Assembly: GCA_947164965.1 (NCBI GenBank)
Contig: CAMUYR010000022.1
Coordinates: 1 to 54,195, forward strand
DNA length: 54,195 nt
Origin: an uncultured Prevotella sp.
GTDB lineage: Bacteria; Bacteroidota; Bacteroidia; Bacteroidales; Bacteroidaceae
Direction: 5' to 3'
Each line of letters opens with the position of its first letter. The first letter of the stretch is position 1. The notes beneath the pieces are model-generated. The model did not search any database. It was not told the DNA's origin and was given only the letters and a program-made list of their open reading frames with translations. The translations under genes were made by a program, and so were the position numbers. Below are positions 41,050-52,727 of this stretch, one piece after another.

Positions 41050-41110
41050 AACTCCTAACCCAGACACCAACAATCCTTTTGTACAAAGGGATTCTGACGG
41101 GTTAGGAGTT
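41050..41110. repeat. 61-bp nested palindrome
   Basis: Outer arms AACTCCTAACCC (41050-41061) and GGGTTAGGAGTT (41099-41110) are perfect 12-base reverse complements. Inside lies a 22-base near-perfect palindrome centred on TTTGTACAAA (41072-41093). It is followed on the plus strand by ACCCTTTTTT. No gene is adjacent on that strand. Confidence 0.85.
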
Positions 41111-41143
41111 ACCCTTTTTTGCTATAAGGCCTAAGAGAAAAAG

Positions 41144-41231
41144 AGTTTACCGGCACTAAACTGGTAGTTTACCGTAACTAAACTCCTAGTTTATTTACTT
41201 CAAACTACCCGTTTGCTACGTCCAATCTATA
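41144..41231. repeat. Tandem 22-bp palindromic units (AGTTTA...TAAACT)
   Basis: AGTTTA-type units start at 41144, 41166 and 41188, with a decayed one at 41210, all 22 bases apart. Each is AGTTTA, 7 bases, TAAACT (third: AGTTT...AAACT) plus a three-base linker; the inner bases differ between units. Confidence 0.85.
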
Positions 41232-41272
41232 TGTGTATAAACATACATATGGCAAAGGACCACCTATTTATT

Positions 41273-41335
41273 AATAAGCGCCCCTTATTTTTCATTAAGG
41301 GACGCTTATTCAGCAATAACCTTGGGTTATTGGTA
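41273..41335. repeat. Three 21-bp palindromic units (AATAA...TTATT)
   Basis: Units start at 41273, 41294 and 41315, exactly 21 bases apart. Outer arms stay AATAA/ATTAA and TTATT, while the 7-base cores differ (GCGCCCC, GGGACGC, CCTTGGG). The last unit is a full palindrome CAATAACC-TTG-GGTTATTG. Same arms as the array at 21024-21086. With the two preceding repeats this accounts for most of the spacer 40946-41411. Confidence 0.85.
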
Positions 41336-41363
41336 GAACTACTTAACTAATTTTATAAAAGAA

Positions 41364-41383
41364 GCCTCGCATTCCTGCGAGGC
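41364..41383 (-). terminator. rpoC terminator
   Basis: GCCTCGCA, loop of four, TGCGAGGC: a perfect 8-bp GC-rich stem followed on the minus strand by TTCTTTTAT, 28 bases after the rpoC stop. It ends the large ribosomal/polymerase operon. Confidence 0.85.
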
Positions 41384-41411
41384 CTCTTCAGTTATAGTAA
41401 GAATGCTTGTA

Positions 41412-44400
41412 TTAGCGTTCGTCGAGAACAGGTTCGTCAGCGAAGTCGAGCACATTCTTGCGGTTTGCCTGCATGCGCTCATACTCTTCCTTAGAACCGA
41501 CAATGATCTTCTCGAACTCGCGGAGACCAGTACCGGCAGGAATGAGGTGACCGGCAATCACGTTCTCCTTCATACCCTCCAGGTTGTCGCTCTTACCACG
41601 AATAGCTGCTTCGTTGAGCACCTTGGTAGTCTCCTGGAACGATGCAGCCGACATGAACGACTTGGTCTGCAGAGCTGCACGGGTAATACCCTGCAGAATC
41701 TGGGTAGACGTAGCGGGCACGGCATCACGCACCTGTACAATCTTCATATCGCGGCGCTTCAACATAGAGTTCTCGTCGCGCAGTTTGCGAGCGGTAACAA
41801 TCTGACCCTTCTGCATATTCTCGGAGTCACCGGCATCGATGACAACCTTCTTACCCCAGATGCGGTCGTTCTCCTCAGCGAAGTCAAGCTTGTCGACAAT
41901 TTCCTGCTCGAGGAATGCGGTATCGCCGGGATCATTAATCTGTACCTTACGCATCATCTGGCGTACGATAATCTCGAAGTGCTTATCGTTAATTTTCACG
42001 CCCTGCAGACGATACACATCCTGTACTTCGTTAACGATATACTCCTGAACGGCCGTGGGACCCTTAATAGCCAGAATATCGGCTGGGGTAATAACACCGT
42101 CGGAGAGAGGCGTACCGGCACGTACGGCATCATGCTCCTGAACAAGGATCTGCTTAGAGAGTGATACCAGATACTTGCGCTGCTCGCCAGTCTTAGAAGT
42201 AACGACGATTTCGCGGTTACCACGCTTTACCTTACCCATGGTGACCTCACCATCGATTTCAGATACGATAGCGGGGTTGGATGGGTTACGAGCCTCGAAG
42301 AGCTCGGTGACACGAGGCAGACCACCGGTGATATCACCACCCTTTGCAGCAGCACGAGGAATCTTAACGAGGGTTTCACCAGTCTTTACGGTCTGGCCAT
42401 CCTCAACAACCACGTGACCACCTACAGGGAAGTTATAGGTACCAATTACGCCACCATCGGCATCGATAATATCGCAGGTAGGAACCTTCATCTTATCGCG
42501 AGACTCAGTAACGATCTTTTCGGTCAAACCGGTCGTTTCGTCAGTCTCTGCACGGAAGGTGATACCCTCGATGACATCGTGGAACTTCAGCGTACCAGCA
42601 TACTCGGTAACGATAACGGCATTGAACGGATCCCACTGAGCAATCTTGTCGCCCTTCTTCACGGTGTCGCCATTCTTGAAATAGAGTGATGAACCATAAG
42701 GAACGTTAACGGTAGAGAGAACGATCTTGGTGTTGACGTCGACAAAGCGAAGTTCACCCAGACGGCTAACTACCATCTCGCACTGGCGACCATCCTCGTC
42801 GAATGGAACGGTACGAACTTCCTCAAGCTCAATCTTAGAATCGTTCTTAGCCACAATGCTGGCATTGGCAGCTGCGTTGGCAGCCACACCACCGGCGTGG
42901 AACGTACGCAGTGTCAGCTGAGTACCTGGCTCACCGATAGCCTGAGCGGCAATCACACCGACAGCCTCACCCTTCTGCACCATCTTGCGGGTAGCAAGGT
43001 TACGGCCATAACACTTCATGCAGACACCATGCTTCGACTCACAGGTGAGTACCGAACGAATCTCAACACTCTCAATAGGAGAGTCTTCGATAATCTGTGC
43101 GATAGGCTCTGTAATCTCCTCACCGGCAGCAACAATCAGTTCGCCAGTAGAAGGATGAATAATATCATGAACGGAAACACGACCGAGGATACGCTCGTAC
43201 AAGGTTGAGATAACCTCATCGCCATTCTTCAGAGCAGTGCAGACGAGTCCGCGCAGGGTACCACAGTCTTCCTCATTGATAATCACGTCATGCGAAACGT
43301 CAACCAAACGACGAGTCAGATAACCGGCATCGGCCGTCTTCATAGCGGTATCAGCCAGACCCTTACGGGCACCGTGAGTAGAGATAAAGTACTCAAGCAC
43401 AGACATACCCTCCTTGAAGTTCGACAGAATGGGGTTCTCAATAATCTGAGCACCCTCAGCACCAGCCTTCTGGGGCTTAGCCATCAGACCACGCATACCC
43501 GAGAGCTGACGGATTTGGTCCTTACTACCACGGGCACCAGAGTCGAGCATCATGAATACGGCGTTGAAGCCCTGATCGGCCTCGGTCATCTCCTTCATCA
43601 GCACATTACCCAGATCGTTGTTGACGTGAGTCCAAGTATCGATAACCTGATTATAACGCTCGTTGTCGGTGATGAAACCCATATTATAGTTCTCAGTAAT
43701 CTGCTGTACCTCGGCATTACCCTTCTCGATCAGGTCTTTCTTAGACTCTGGGATAATGATGTCGTCAAGGTTAAACGACAGACCTGCCTCGTAAGCCATG
43801 CGGTAACCGAGGTTCTTGATACCATCGAGGAACTCGCAAGCCTCAGCAAAACCAACGTTCTTGATGACGTCGGCAATGATATCGCGCAGTGACTTCTTTG
43901 ACACTATCTTATTGACAAAGCCTACCTCCTTAGGTATAATGCCATTCACGATGACACGACCAACAGAGGTTTCTACCATGTGCTTCACAGGCTTACCATC
44001 AACAATATCGTCAACGAGCACCTTCACCTGAGCGTGCAGATCACACTTACCCTCGTTATGGGCAATGATAGCCTCCTCAGGACCGTAGAAAGTAAGGCCC
44101 TCACCCTTGGCACCTGGACGAATCTTAGAGATATAATACAGACCGAGCACCATATCCTGTGAAGGAACGGTGATAGGTGCGCCATTAGCAGGGTTCAGAA
44201 TATTGTGGCTCTGGAGCATCAGAATCTGTGCCTCCAGAATAGCTTCGTTAGACAATGGGAGATGGACAGCCATCTGGTCACCGTCAAAGTCAGCGTTGAA
44301 CGCAGTACATGCCAGTGGATGCAACTGGATAGCCTTACCCTCGATGAGTTTAGGCTGGAAGGCCTGGATACCCAGACGGTGCAGTGTTGGTGCACGGTTC

Positions 44401-45740
44401 AGCAGAACGGGATGACCCTTCATCACATTCTCGAGAATATCCCAAATAACAGGCTCGCGACGGTCGACAATCTTCTTGGCGCTCTTAACAGTCTTCACAA
44501 TGCCGCGCTCGATGAGCTTACGGATAATGAATGGCTTATAGAGCTCAGCTGCCATCAGCTTTGGCAGACCGCACTCACCCATCTTCAACTCAGGACCTAC
44601 AACGATAACCGAACGTGCAGAATAGTCAACACGCTTACCGAGCAAGTTCTGACGGAAACGACCCTGCTTACCCTTCAGTGAGTCAGAGAGTGACTTCAGA
44701 GGACGGTTAGAATCGCTCTTCACAGCTGATGACTTACGGCTGTTGTCGAAGAGTGAATCGACAGCTTCCTGAAGCATACGCTTCTCGTTGCGGAGAATCA
44801 CTTCGGGAGCCTTAATCTCCATCAGTCTCTTCAGACGGTTGTTACGGATGATAACACGACGATAAAGATCGTTCAAATCCGAAGTAGCGAAACGACCACC
44901 ATCCAGTGGTACCAGAGGACGGAGCTCAGGAGGAGTCACAGGGATAATCTTCATGATCATCCACTCGGGACGGTTGATACCTTTCTCAACACTTGAGCGG
45001 AAAGCCTCAACAACCTGAAGACGCTTCAAAGCCTCGTTCTTACGCTGCATCGACGAATCGCTGTTGGCGCGGTCGCGCAGCTCGTATGACAAGGAGTCCA
45101 AATCAAGACGGACAAGGAGGTCGTAGATAGCCTCGGCACCCATCTTTGCTATGAACTTATTGGGATCGCTGTCATCAAGATAGTCGTTCTCAGGAGAAAT
45201 ATGATTGTCTACTATATCGTTATATTCTTCCTCAGACAACAGATCGTACATGTTTGAACCAATGGCATCATTGCCTTCAGCATCTTTCTTACCAGCCATA
45301 GCACCTGGCTGAATAACCACGTAACGCTCGTAGTAAATGATGGCATCGAGCTTCTTGGTTGGCAGACCCAACAGATAACCGATCTTATTGGGGAGACTGC
45401 GGAAATACCAAATGTGAGCTACAGGGACAACAAGCTCGATGTGACCTGTACGTTCACGGCGAACCTTCTTTTCAGTAACTTCAACACCACAACGGTCGCA
45501 AACAATACCCTTGTAACGAATACGCTTGTACTTACCGCAGGCACACTCATAATCCTTAGTAGGACCAAAGATGCGCTCACAGAACAAACCATCACGCTCG
45601 GGCTTGTAGGTACGATAGTTAATGGTCTCAGGCTTGGTAACCTCACCACATGAACTCTCGAGGATTTCTTCAGGTGAAGCCAGTCCGATGGTAATCTTGG
45701 TAAAGTTACTCTTTACTTTTGTATCTTTCTTGAAAGCCAT
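41412..45740 (-). CDS. rpoC: RNA polymerase beta' subunit
   Basis: 1442 residues, complete. The N-terminal zinc site is [23 protein letters not shown], the catalytic magnesium loop [16 protein letters not shown] is intact, and the second zinc cluster region ([19 protein letters not shown]) is followed by the trigger-loop region [15 protein letters not shown]. The C-terminus ([19 protein letters not shown]) is as expected for Bacteroidales. It follows rpoB after 44 bases that hold a heptamer repeat, and is followed by a terminator. Confidence 0.99.
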   Translation of the reverse strand: MAFKKDTKVKSNFTKITIGLASPEEILESSCGEVTKPETINYRTYKPERDGLFCERIFGPTKDYECACGKYKRIRYKGIVCDRCGVEVTEKKVRRERTGHIELVVPVAHIWYFRSLPNKIGYLLGLPTKKLDAIIYYERYVVIQPGAMAGKKDAEGNDAIGSNMYDLLSEEEYNDIVDNHISPENDYLDDSDPNKFIAKMGAEAIYDLLVRLDLDSLSYELRDRANSDSSMQRKNEALKRLQVVEAFRSSVEKGINRPEWMIMKIIPVTPPELRPLVPLDGGRFATSDLNDLYRRVIIRNNRLKRLMEIKAPEVILRNEKRMLQEAVDSLFDNSRKSSAVKSDSNRPLKSLSDSLKGKQGRFRQNLLGKRVDYSARSVIVVGPELKMGECGLPKLMAAELYKPFIIRKLIERGIVKTVKSAKKIVDRREPVIWDILENVMKGHPVLLNRAPTLHRLGIQAFQPKLIEGKAIQLHPLACTAFNADFDGDQMAVHLPLSNEAILEAQILMLQSHNILNPANGAPITVPSQDMVLGLYYISKIRPGAKGEGLTFYGPEEAIIAHNEGKCDLHAQVKVLVDDIVDGKPVKHMVETSVGRVIVNGIIPKEVGFVNKIVSKKSLRDIIADVIKNVGFAEACEFLDGIKNLGYRMAYEAGLSFNLDDIIIPESKKDLIEKGNAEVQQITENYNMGFITDNERYNQVIDTWTHVNNDLGNVLMKEMTEADQGFNAVFMMLDSGARGSKDQIRQLSGMRGLMAKPQKAGAEGAQIIENPILSNFKEGMSVLEYFISTHGARKGLADTAMKTADAGYLTRRLVDVSHDVIINEEDCGTLRGLVCTALKNGDEVISTLYERILGRVSVHDIIHPSTGELIVAAGEEITEPIAQIIEDSPIESVEIRSVLTCESKHGVCMKCYGRNLATRKMVQKGEAVGVIAAQAIGEPGTQLTLRTFHAGGVAANAAANASIVAKNDSKIELEEVRTVPFDEDGRQCEMVVSRLGELRFVDVNTKIVLSTVNVPYGSSLYFKNGDTVKKGDKIAQWDPFNAVIVTEYAGTLKFHDVIEGITFRAETDETTGLTEKIVTESRDKMKVPTCDIIDADGGVIGTYNFPVGGHVVVEDGQTVKTGETLVKIPRAAAKGGDITGGLPRVTELFEARNPSNPAIVSEIDGEVTMGKVKRGNREIVVTSKTGEQRKYLVSLSKQILVQEHDAVRAGTPLSDGVITPADILAIKGPTAVQEYIVNEVQDVYRLQGVKINDKHFEIIVRQMMRKVQINDPGDTAFLEQEIVDKLDFAEENDRIWGKKVVIDAGDSENMQKGQIVTARKLRDENSMLKRRDMKIVQVRDAVPATSTQILQGITRAALQTKSFMSAASFQETTKVLNEAAIRGKSDNLEGMKENVIAGHLIPAGTGLREFEKIIVGSKEEYERMQANRKNVLDFADEPVLDER

Positions 45741-45746
45741 ATATCA

Positions 45747-45774
45747 ATCTTTAATCTTTAATCTTTAATCTTTA
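45747..45774. repeat. Heptamer repeat ATCTTTA x4 between rpoB and rpoC
   Basis: Four perfect tandem copies of ATCTTTA (TAAAGAT on the coding strand) fill most of the 44-base rpoB-rpoC spacer and end about 9 bases before the rpoC start codon. Confidence 0.9.
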
Positions 45775-45784
45775 ATTTCTCAGA

Positions 45785-48700
45785 TTAGTCCATCTTAATG
45801 CTAAGTCCAAGTCCCTTCAACTCATGCAACAATACATTAAGCGACTCAGGAATACCTGGAGTAGGCATGGGTTCACCCTTAACGATAGCCTCGTAAGCCT
45901 TAGCACGACCTACAACATCGTCTGACTTGATGGTCAGGATTTCCTGAAGCACATGGCTGGCACCAAAGGCCTCCAGTGCCCAAACCTCCATCTCACCAAA
46001 ACGCTGACCACCGAACTGGGCCTTACCACCAAGAGGCTGCTGAGTGATCAAGCTGTACGGACCAATAGAACGGGCGTGCATCTTGTCCTCAACCATGTGA
46101 CCGAGTTTCAAGAAGTAGGTGATACCTACCGTAGCGGGCTGGTCAAACTTCTCACCGGTCTCACCATCATAGAGGTGGGTAGAGCACAGGCGGGGCAGAC
46201 CTGCCTTGTCAGTCCACTCAGCGAGGTCATCGAGCTTAGCACCGTCGAAGATAGGCGTAGCAAACTTAACACCCAACTTCTTACCAGCAGCACCAAGGAT
46301 AGCCTCGAAAATCTGACCAAGGTTCATACGTGAAGGCACACCCAGTGGGTTCAGTACCAAGTCGACAGGACGACCATCCTCGAGGAACGGCATATCCTCC
46401 TGGCGTACTACCTTAGAAACGATACCCTTGTTACCATGACGTCCGGCGAGCTTATCACCGACACCAATCTTACGCTTCTTGGCAACGTATACCTTAGCCA
46501 TCTGCAGAATACCAGAAGGTAGCTCATCGCCAATGGTAATAGCAAACTTCTTACGCTTGTTCTCAGCATCCAACAACTTGAATTTCTTCATGTAGTTGAT
46601 GATGAGTTTGGCAATCAGCTCATTCTTATGCTCATCGTTGGTCCAATTACTGATCTGAACATCACCATATTCCAAATTCTTCAGATTGGTAGCCGTAAAC
46701 TTGCTACCCTTGGTGATAATCTCGGCACCAGTATAGTCCTTTACACCCATTGAAGTCTTGCCCTTTGTGAGGGACAGGAGCTTCTCAATCAGGATATCTT
46801 TCAGATCGTCAATCTTTGCCTGATGCTCCTCATCAATCTTTGCCAGCGTGATCTTATCCTGCTGCTTGGTTTGACGAGTCTTGATGGCACGAGCAAACAG
46901 CTTCTTGTCGATGATGACACCCGTCAGCGATGGATTGGCCTTCAGAGAAGAATCCTTCACATCACCAGCCTTATCACCAAAGATAGCACGAAGCAGTTTC
47001 TCCTCAGGTGATGGATCGCTCTCTCCCTTAGGAGAAATCTTACCAATCAGGATGTCACCGGGCTCTACACGAGCACCCACACGGATAACACCATTCTCAT
47101 CAAGATCCTTAGTAGCCTCTTCACTAACATTAGGAATATCAGCAGTGAACTCCTCAGCACCACGCTTGGTCTCACGAACATCGAGAGAATACTCGTCGAC
47201 ATGTACAGAAGTCAGCACGTCCTCTCGAACAATACGCTCGTTGAGCACGATAGCATCCTCATAGTTGTAACCCTTCCAAGGCATATAGGCTACCAGCAGG
47301 TTGCGACCCAGAGCCAGCTCACCATTCTCGGTAGCATAACCTTCAGTCAGAATATCACCCTTCTTAACACGCTGACCCTTATCACAGATAGGACGCAGGT
47401 CGATAGTCATATTCTGGTTGGTACGACGGAACTTGGGGATACGATATTCTTTCAGAGCAGGCTCAAAGCTAACAAACTCTTCATCCTCTGTACGGTCGTA
47501 GAGAATACGGATGGTAGTTGCATCAACATAGTCAATGACACCCTCACCTTCGGCAGTAATCATCGTGCGAGAATCCTCACATACTTGCTTCTCAATACCA
47601 GTACCAACAATAGGAGCCTCGTTGTGAAGCAGAGGAACGGCCTGACGCATCATGTTAGATCCCATCAGTGCACGGTGAGCATCATCATGCTCGAGGAATG
47701 GAATGAGAGATGCAGCGATAGAGGCAATCTGCTGTGGAGAAACGTCCATCAAGTCTACCTGTGTTGGAGGCACAACGGGGAAGTCAGCATCCTGACGACA
47801 CTTAACGACCTTGCGAATAAAGGTGCCATCATCGTTCAAAGGAGCATTACCCTGACCGATAACGTGGTCTTCCTCCTCCTCGGCTGTCAAATATACTACC
47901 TCATCATTATTCAGATTGGCCACGCCATTCTCGATCTTACGATACGGAGTCTCGATGAAGCCAAGTTCATTAATCTTAGCATATACACACAGAGACGAAA
48001 TCAGACCGATGTTTGGTCCTTCAGGACTCTCAATAGGACACAGACGACCATAGTGTGTATAGTGTACGTCACGAACCTCGAAACCGGCACGCTCACGTGA
48101 CAGGCCACCAGGACCAAGTGCAGACAGACGGCGCTTGTGAGTTACCTCAGCAAGTGGGTTCGTCTGGTCCATGAACTGCGACAGAGGATTAGTTCCGAAG
48201 AACGAGTTGATAACGCTTGAAATAGTCTTGGCGTTAATCAGATCGGTTGGAGTGAACACCTCGTTATCGCGAACATTCATGCGCTCACGGATAGTACGGC
48301 TCATACGGGCCAGACCGATAGAGAACTGGTTAGACAGTTGCTCACCAACGGTACGTACACGACGGTTAGACAGGTGGTCAATATCGTCGACTGTAGCTTT
48401 CGAGTTAATAAGCTGAATCAAATACTTGATAATCTCAATAATATCCTCCTTGGTCAGCACACGAACATCCATTTCTGTGTCAAGACCAAGCTTCTTATTA
48501 ATACGATAGCGACCTACATCACCCAAGTCATAACGTTTATCTGAGAAGAACAGGTTCTGGATTACTTCGCGAGCACTGGCATCATCAGCAGGATCAGCAT
48601 TACGCAACTGACGATAGATGTAGAGCACAGCCTCTTTCTCTGAGTTAGAGGGGTCTTTCTGCAGTGTATTGAAGATGATGCTGAAATCCTGAGCTACAGA

Positions 48701-49597
48701 CTCGTCCTTGTGCACAAGAATAGTTTGTGCACCGCTCTCCAGAATGTCAAGCATGTTCTCTTCTGTAATCTCGGTCTCACGCTCCATGATAACCTCATTA
48801 CGCTCGATAGAAACAACCTCACCGGTATCCTCGTCAACGAAGTCCTCATTCCAGCTCTTCAAAACGCGAGCTGCCAACTTGCTACCTATAACCTCCTTTA
48901 AAGACTTCTTGTTTACCTTCACCTCTTCAGCAAGGTCAAAGATCTGCAGAATATCTTTATCGGTCTCGAAGCCGATAGCACGCAGAAGTGTAGTAACAGG
49001 CAACTTCTTCTTACGATCGATGTATGCATACATCACATTATTAATATCTGTAGCAAATTCAATCCAAGAACCCTTGAATGGAATAATACGTGCAGAATAC
49101 AACAATGTGCCGTTTGCATGAACATTCTGACCGAAGAACACACCTGGCGAACGGTGCAATTGTGATACAACAACGCGCTCAGCACCATTAATCACAAAAG
49201 TGCCATTGCTGGTCATGTAAGGAATGGGGCCAAGGAATACATCCTGTATCACAGTTCCAAAATCCTCATGATCAGGATCCGTGCAATAAAGTTTCAACTT
49301 AGCCTTCAAGGGTACACTATAGGTCAGACCACGCTCCAGACACTCATCAATCGTGTAACGAGGTGGGTCAATATAGTAATCCAAGAACTCAAGGACGAAA
49401 TTATTACGAGTATCGGTGATAGGGAAGTTCTCGGCGAACACCTTATACAGACCGTCGTTCTTGCGTTCCTCAGGCGGAGTGTCCAACTGTAGGAAGTCTT
49501 TAAAAGACTTTAATTGCACATCAAGGAAATCCGGAAAGGGCATTGGATTCTTGACGCTGCCAAAGTTTACTCTGTTGTCTATTACTTTTGAAGCCAT
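45785..49597 (-). CDS. rpoB: RNA polymerase beta subunit
   Basis: 1270 residues, complete. The rifampicin pocket reads [20 protein letters not shown] followed by SALGPGG, keeping the Asp, His and Ser at the main resistance positions, so the sequence looks rifampicin-sensitive. Other signatures: [31 protein letters not shown], and the C-terminal [16 protein letters not shown]. Preceded by a 133-base spacer with a hairpin between rplL and rpoB, and followed by rpoC. Confidence 0.99.
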   Translation of the reverse strand: MASKVIDNRVNFGSVKNPMPFPDFLDVQLKSFKDFLQLDTPPEERKNDGLYKVFAENFPITDTRNNFVLEFLDYYIDPPRYTIDECLERGLTYSVPLKAKLKLYCTDPDHEDFGTVIQDVFLGPIPYMTSNGTFVINGAERVVVSQLHRSPGVFFGQNVHANGTLLYSARIIPFKGSWIEFATDINNVMYAYIDRKKKLPVTTLLRAIGFETDKDILQIFDLAEEVKVNKKSLKEVIGSKLAARVLKSWNEDFVDEDTGEVVSIERNEVIMERETEITEENMLDILESGAQTILVHKDESVAQDFSIIFNTLQKDPSNSEKEAVLYIYRQLRNADPADDASAREVIQNLFFSDKRYDLGDVGRYRINKKLGLDTEMDVRVLTKEDIIEIIKYLIQLINSKATVDDIDHLSNRRVRTVGEQLSNQFSIGLARMSRTIRERMNVRDNEVFTPTDLINAKTISSVINSFFGTNPLSQFMDQTNPLAEVTHKRRLSALGPGGLSRERAGFEVRDVHYTHYGRLCPIESPEGPNIGLISSLCVYAKINELGFIETPYRKIENGVANLNNDEVVYLTAEEEEDHVIGQGNAPLNDDGTFIRKVVKCRQDADFPVVPPTQVDLMDVSPQQIASIAASLIPFLEHDDAHRALMGSNMMRQAVPLLHNEAPIVGTGIEKQVCEDSRTMITAEGEGVIDYVDATTIRILYDRTEDEEFVSFEPALKEYRIPKFRRTNQNMTIDLRPICDKGQRVKKGDILTEGYATENGELALGRNLLVAYMPWKGYNYEDAIVLNERIVREDVLTSVHVDEYSLDVRETKRGAEEFTADIPNVSEEATKDLDENGVIRVGARVEPGDILIGKISPKGESDPSPEEKLLRAIFGDKAGDVKDSSLKANPSLTGVIIDKKLFARAIKTRQTKQQDKITLAKIDEEHQAKIDDLKDILIEKLLSLTKGKTSMGVKDYTGAEIITKGSKFTATNLKNLEYGDVQISNWTNDEHKNELIAKLIINYMKKFKLLDAENKRKKFAITIGDELPSGILQMAKVYVAKKRKIGVGDKLAGRHGNKGIVSKVVRQEDMPFLEDGRPVDLVLNPLGVPSRMNLGQIFEAILGAAGKKLGVKFATPIFDGAKLDDLAEWTDKAGLPRLCSTHLYDGETGEKFDQPATVGITYFLKLGHMVEDKMHARSIGPYSLITQQPLGGKAQFGGQRFGEMEVWALEAFGASHVLQEILTIKSDDVVGRAKAYEAIVKGEPMPTPGIPESLNVLLHELKGLGLSIKMD

Positions 49598-49673
49598 ATA
49601 TTGATATTTTGAGATTTTATAACCGGAAATTCCGGAGAATCCGGATAGTCCCGGACTATAAAAGACAAGAAAA

Positions 49674-49708
49674 TGGTCGGGAACCCTCTACTGGAGAGCT
49701 CCCAACCA
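49674..49708 (-). terminator. Attenuator-like hairpin between rplL and rpoB
   Basis: On the minus strand TGGT-GGGA-CTCT arms (49708-49695) pair with AGAG-TCCC-ACCA (49689-49674) with small mismatches, followed by TTTTCTTGTCTTTT. The position matches the partial terminator known between rplL and rpoB in other bacteria, which sets polymerase below ribosomal protein output. Nearby, 49621-49660 holds short repeats of the CCGGA type. Confidence 0.65.
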
Positions 49709-49730
49709 CTTGTTATTGTTGTATTCTGAA

Positions 49731-50111
49731 TTACTTCAGCTCAACTACGGCACCAGCCTCTTCGATAGCCTTCTTCAGGTTCTCAGCCTCGTCCTTAGAC
49801 AGACCTTCCTTCAGAGTAGAAGGAGCACCGTCTACGAGATCCTTAGCTTCCTTCAGACCCAGACCGCAAGCTTCCTTAACGGCCTTTACAACCTGCAGCT
49901 TAGCAGCACCAGCCTCCTTCAGAACAACGTCGAAAGAAGTCTTCTCCTCAGCAGCAGCTTCAGCGCCACCTGCAGCGGGACCAGCAGCAACAGCAACAGC
50001 TGCAGCAGCGGGCTCAATTCCATACTCGTCCTTCAGGACTGTTGCCAACTCTTGTACTTCTTTTACTGTGAGGTTAACCAACTCCTCAGCAATAGCTTTA
50101 ATATCTGCCAT
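49731..50111 (-). CDS. rplL: Ribosomal protein bL12 (L7/L12)
   Basis: 126 residues. N-terminal dimerisation helices, then an Ala/Gly-rich hinge ([23 protein letters not shown]), then the C-terminal factor-binding domain ([22 protein letters not shown]...[15 protein letters not shown]). It forms the ribosomal stalk that recruits translation GTPases. Starts 51 bases after rplJ. Confidence 0.98.
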   Translation of the reverse strand: MADIKAIAEELVNLTVKEVQELATVLKDEYGIEPAAAAVAVAAGPAAGGAEAAAEEKTSFDVVLKEAGAAKLQVVKAVKEACGLGLKEAKDLVDGAPSTLKEGLSKDEAENLKKAIEEAGAVVELK

Positions 50112-50162
50112 TTTATTTAAAATTTTAATTGTTTTTTAATGTTAATGATACTTATTGTTCGC

Positions 50163-50678
50163 TTATTTGTTACGCTCAGCGATAGCGTCAAGCAGTCCGT
50201 GAATCTTGCCACCAGCATTCAAACCAGACACAACGTTCTTGATAGGAGACTGGAGCAAAGCCACAACATCGGCGATGAGCTCGTTCTTGCTCTTGATAGA
50301 AACAAGTTCCTCGAGCTTATCAGCACCCACGAAGAAGCCCTCTTCTGCATAAGCAGCCTTCAGGGCAGGGATGCCTTCCTTCTTATATTCCTTGAGAAGC
50401 TTAGCGGGTACATTAGCTGTCTGTGTAAACATCACAGCTGTGCTACCCTTCAGACTATCATACAACGGTGCAAAGTCAATATCAGAAGCCTCGAAAGCCT
50501 TGTGAAGAAGAGTGTTCTTCACGACAACCATCTTGATTTCGTTCTTGAAACATTTGCGACGAAGATTGCTAGTCTGCTCTGCATTCAATCCAGCAATATC
50601 TACCAGATAGAAATGAGGATATTCCTTCAGCTTCTCGCCAAGTTCTACTACGATAGTATCTTTTAATTCCTTTTTCAT
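50163..50678 (-). CDS. rplJ: Ribosomal protein uL10
   Basis: 171 residues. Stalk base that anchors bL12 dimers and binds 23S rRNA: FYLVDIAGLNAEQTSNLRRK and VVVKNTLLHKAFE are the conserved RNA-binding part. Starts 19 bases after rplA, too short for the long leader used for autogenous control in enterobacteria; control, if any, must act elsewhere. Confidence 0.98.
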   Translation of the reverse strand: MKKELKDTIVVELGEKLKEYPHFYLVDIAGLNAEQTSNLRRKCFKNEIKMVVVKNTLLHKAFEASDIDFAPLYDSLKGSTAVMFTQTANVPAKLLKEYKKEGIPALKAAYAEEGFFVGADKLEELVSIKSKNELIADVVALLQSPIKNVVSGLNAGGKIHGLLDAIAERNK

Positions 50679-50697
50679 TTTACTAAACTTTTACGAG

Positions 50698-51390
50698 TTA
50701 TTCAACTGATTTAGGATCTACCTTGATACCAGCACTCATAGTGCTAGAGATAAAGATACTCTTCATATAGGTACCCTTGGCAGCAGCCGGCTTAAGCTTG
50801 ATAATTGTCTGCAAGAACTCCTTGGCATTCTCATAGATCTGCTCTGGAGTAAAGGTAATCTTACCAATTGAGGTATGTACGATACCTGCCTTATCAACCT
50901 TGAAGTCAATCTTACCCTGCTTTACTTCCTTAACTGCCTTAGCAACGTCCATAGTTACAGTACCACTCTTGGGGTTAGGCATCAGGCCACGAGGACCGAG
51001 GATGCGTCCGAGAGGACCAAGCTTACCCATGCATGAGGGCATTGTAATAATTACATCAACATCTGTCCAACCCTGCTTAATCTTGTCGATATATTCATCA
51101 AGACCAACATAGTCGGCACCAGCTTCCTTAGCAGCAGCTTCCTGATCAGGAGTACAGAGTGCGAGCACACGTGTCACTTTACCAGTACCATTAGGCAGCG
51201 ATACAACGCCACGTACCATCTGGTTAGCCTTACGTGGGTCAACACCCAAGCGTACATCGATATCTACAGAAGCCTCGAACTTAGTGGTGGTAATCTCCTT
51301 CACCAGCTCTGCAGCTTCCTTCAAAGAGTATGCTTTCCCTGCTTCAACCTTATCAGCTACCAACTTTTGATTTTTTGTCAGTTTACTCAT
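50698..51390 (-). CDS. rplA: Ribosomal protein uL1
   Basis: 230 residues, two-domain uL1 of the L1 stalk. Characteristic [16 protein letters not shown] and [15 protein letters not shown] stretches. In other bacteria uL1 also represses its own rplK-rplA message. Starts 21 bases after rplK. Confidence 0.98.
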   Translation of the reverse strand: MSKLTKNQKLVADKVEAGKAYSLKEAAELVKEITTTKFEASVDIDVRLGVDPRKANQMVRGVVSLPNGTGKVTRVLALCTPDQEAAAKEAGADYVGLDEYIDKIKQGWTDVDVIITMPSCMGKLGPLGRILGPRGLMPNPKSGTVTMDVAKAVKEVKQGKIDFKVDKAGIVHTSIGKITFTPEQIYENAKEFLQTIIKLKPAAAKGTYMKSIFISSTMSAGIKVDPKSVE

Positions 51391-51411
51391 TGTCTTAATT
51401 GAAGTTTTTGA

Positions 51412-51852
51412 TTATTTACCAGGGAAATCCCCTTTAACAGTGATACCCATACTGCGTGCTGTACCAGCAATCAGCTTCATAGCAGACTCAACGGTAAAGC
51501 AATTGAGATCGCTCATCTTATCCTCAGCAATAGCACGTACCTGATCCCAAGTAACGCTAGCAACCTTCTTACGGTTAGGCTGAGCAGAGCCACCCTTAAC
51601 TTTAGCAGCCTCCAACAATTGAACTGCTGCAGGAGGAGTCTTAATAATGAAACTGAATGACTTGTCAGCATAGTATGTGATAACAACAGGAAGAATCTTA
51701 CCTGCCTTATCCTGGGTTCTGGCGTTGAACTCTTTGCAGAATCCCATAATGTTAATACCCTTCGAACCCAGAGCAGGTCCTACGGGAGGAGAGGGATTCG
51801 CAGCGCCACCTTTAATCTGTAATTTGATTAATCCAGCAACTTCTTTAGCCAT
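51412..51852 (-). CDS. rplK: Ribosomal protein uL11
   Basis: 146 residues. Typical [18 protein letters not shown]-terminal domain with the conserved prolines of the thiostrepton site, and the rRNA-binding C-terminal [15 protein letters not shown]. Follows nusG after 96 bases. Confidence 0.98.
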   Translation of the reverse strand: MAKEVAGLIKLQIKGGAANPSPPVGPALGSKGINIMGFCKEFNARTQDKAGKILPVVITYYADKSFSFIIKTPPAAVQLLEAAKVKGGSAQPNRKKVASVTWDQVRAIAEDKMSDLNCFTVESAMKLIAGTARSMGITVKGDFPGK

Positions 51853-51948
51853 TTCTGTTTATTATTATTTATTGATTTTTATATAAGCCGCAGGAGTGGA
51901 AGCCTCCTATGACCGTATATAGAACAGGTGTACCGTAACAATTACACC

Positions 51949-52497
51949 TTATTCTTTCTCAACTTGTGTAAAAGCCAACTCCAATGGAGTTTTTCGTCCA
52001 AAGATTTTAACCATCACCTTCAGTTTACGTTTCTCGGTATTCACCTCTTCGATGACTCCACTGAAACCACTGAAAGGTCCATCTGTTACCTTTACTGTCT
52101 CATCGACAGAATAAGGAATATTCAACTCAACATTGTCAATAGTAGTTTCTTCTGCAGTTCCTAAGATGCGATTCACTTCAGACTGTTTAACCTCTTGTGG
52201 ATTGTCCATACCACCAAGAAATCCCAAAACATTGGGAATAAAACGAAGCATGTGAGAAACCTCACCTTGTAGAGAAGCCTGAACCAGCACATAGCCCGGC
52301 AGGAAGAGTTTTTCTTTGATAACGCGTTTACCGTTGCGGAGCATAGCATATTTTTCCGTAGGGAGCAAGACCTCACCTACATGAGAACCAAGCACATCAT
52401 TCAGTTTCTTTGCTGAATCAATGTACTCTTTCACCTTAGCTTCTTTTCCACTAACAGCACGAAGCACGTACCATTTCATTCCTGTTGTATCGGCCAT
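51949..52497 (-). CDS. nusG: Transcription elongation factor NusG
   Basis: 182 residues. NGN domain (WYVLRAVSGKEAKVKEYID; KLFLPGYVLVQA) and C-terminal KOW domain (VTDGPFSGFSGVIEEVN). Binds RNA polymerase and couples it to the ribosome or Rho. Starts 17 bases after secE. The ATG of MADTTGMKWYVLR is used; Met7 is an alternative. Confidence 0.97.
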   Translation of the reverse strand: MADTTGMKWYVLRAVSGKEAKVKEYIDSAKKLNDVLGSHVGEVLLPTEKYAMLRNGKRVIKEKLFLPGYVLVQASLQGEVSHMLRFIPNVLGFLGGMDNPQEVKQSEVNRILGTAEETTIDNVELNIPYSVDETVKVTDGPFSGFSGVIEEVNTEKRKLKVMVKIFGRKTPLELAFTQVEKE

Positions 52498-52514
52498 TTC
52501 TAAACTGTCTCGAC

Positions 52515-52712
52515 TTAATTAGGATAAATAGAACTCATGACTGCCTTGAACACCACGTCCATCAGCCATACCACTACTGCAATAATAAGAGAAGCCGAAA
52601 GAACAACTACAGCGCTTTGAGTAAGCTCTTTGTATGTCGGCCAAGTCGTCTTATGTGCAAGCTCATCATAGCAAGCCTTGCAATAATTGATAAATGTCTT
52701 AAAAATATTCAT
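52515..52712 (-). CDS. secE: Preprotein translocase subunit SecE
   Basis: 65 residues from ATG 52712 (MNIFKTFINYCKACYDELAHKTTWPTYKEL). The amphipathic helix with KTTWPTYKEL is the SecE signature, followed by one membrane helix (AVVVLSASLIIAVVVWLMDV). Clamps SecY in the translocon. A start seven codons upstream would run into the tRNA and is rejected. Confidence 0.96.
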   Translation of the reverse strand: MNIFKTFINYCKACYDELAHKTTWPTYKELTQSAVVVLSASLIIAVVVWLMDVVFKAVMSSIYPN

Positions 52713-52727
52713 ACTATCTTTCTTGTT

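Noticed and set aside
41403..49604. Long open frames antisense to rpoC and rpoB
   Set aside because: They mirror the codon bias of the highly expressed genes on the other strand, and have no promoters or recognisable domains.
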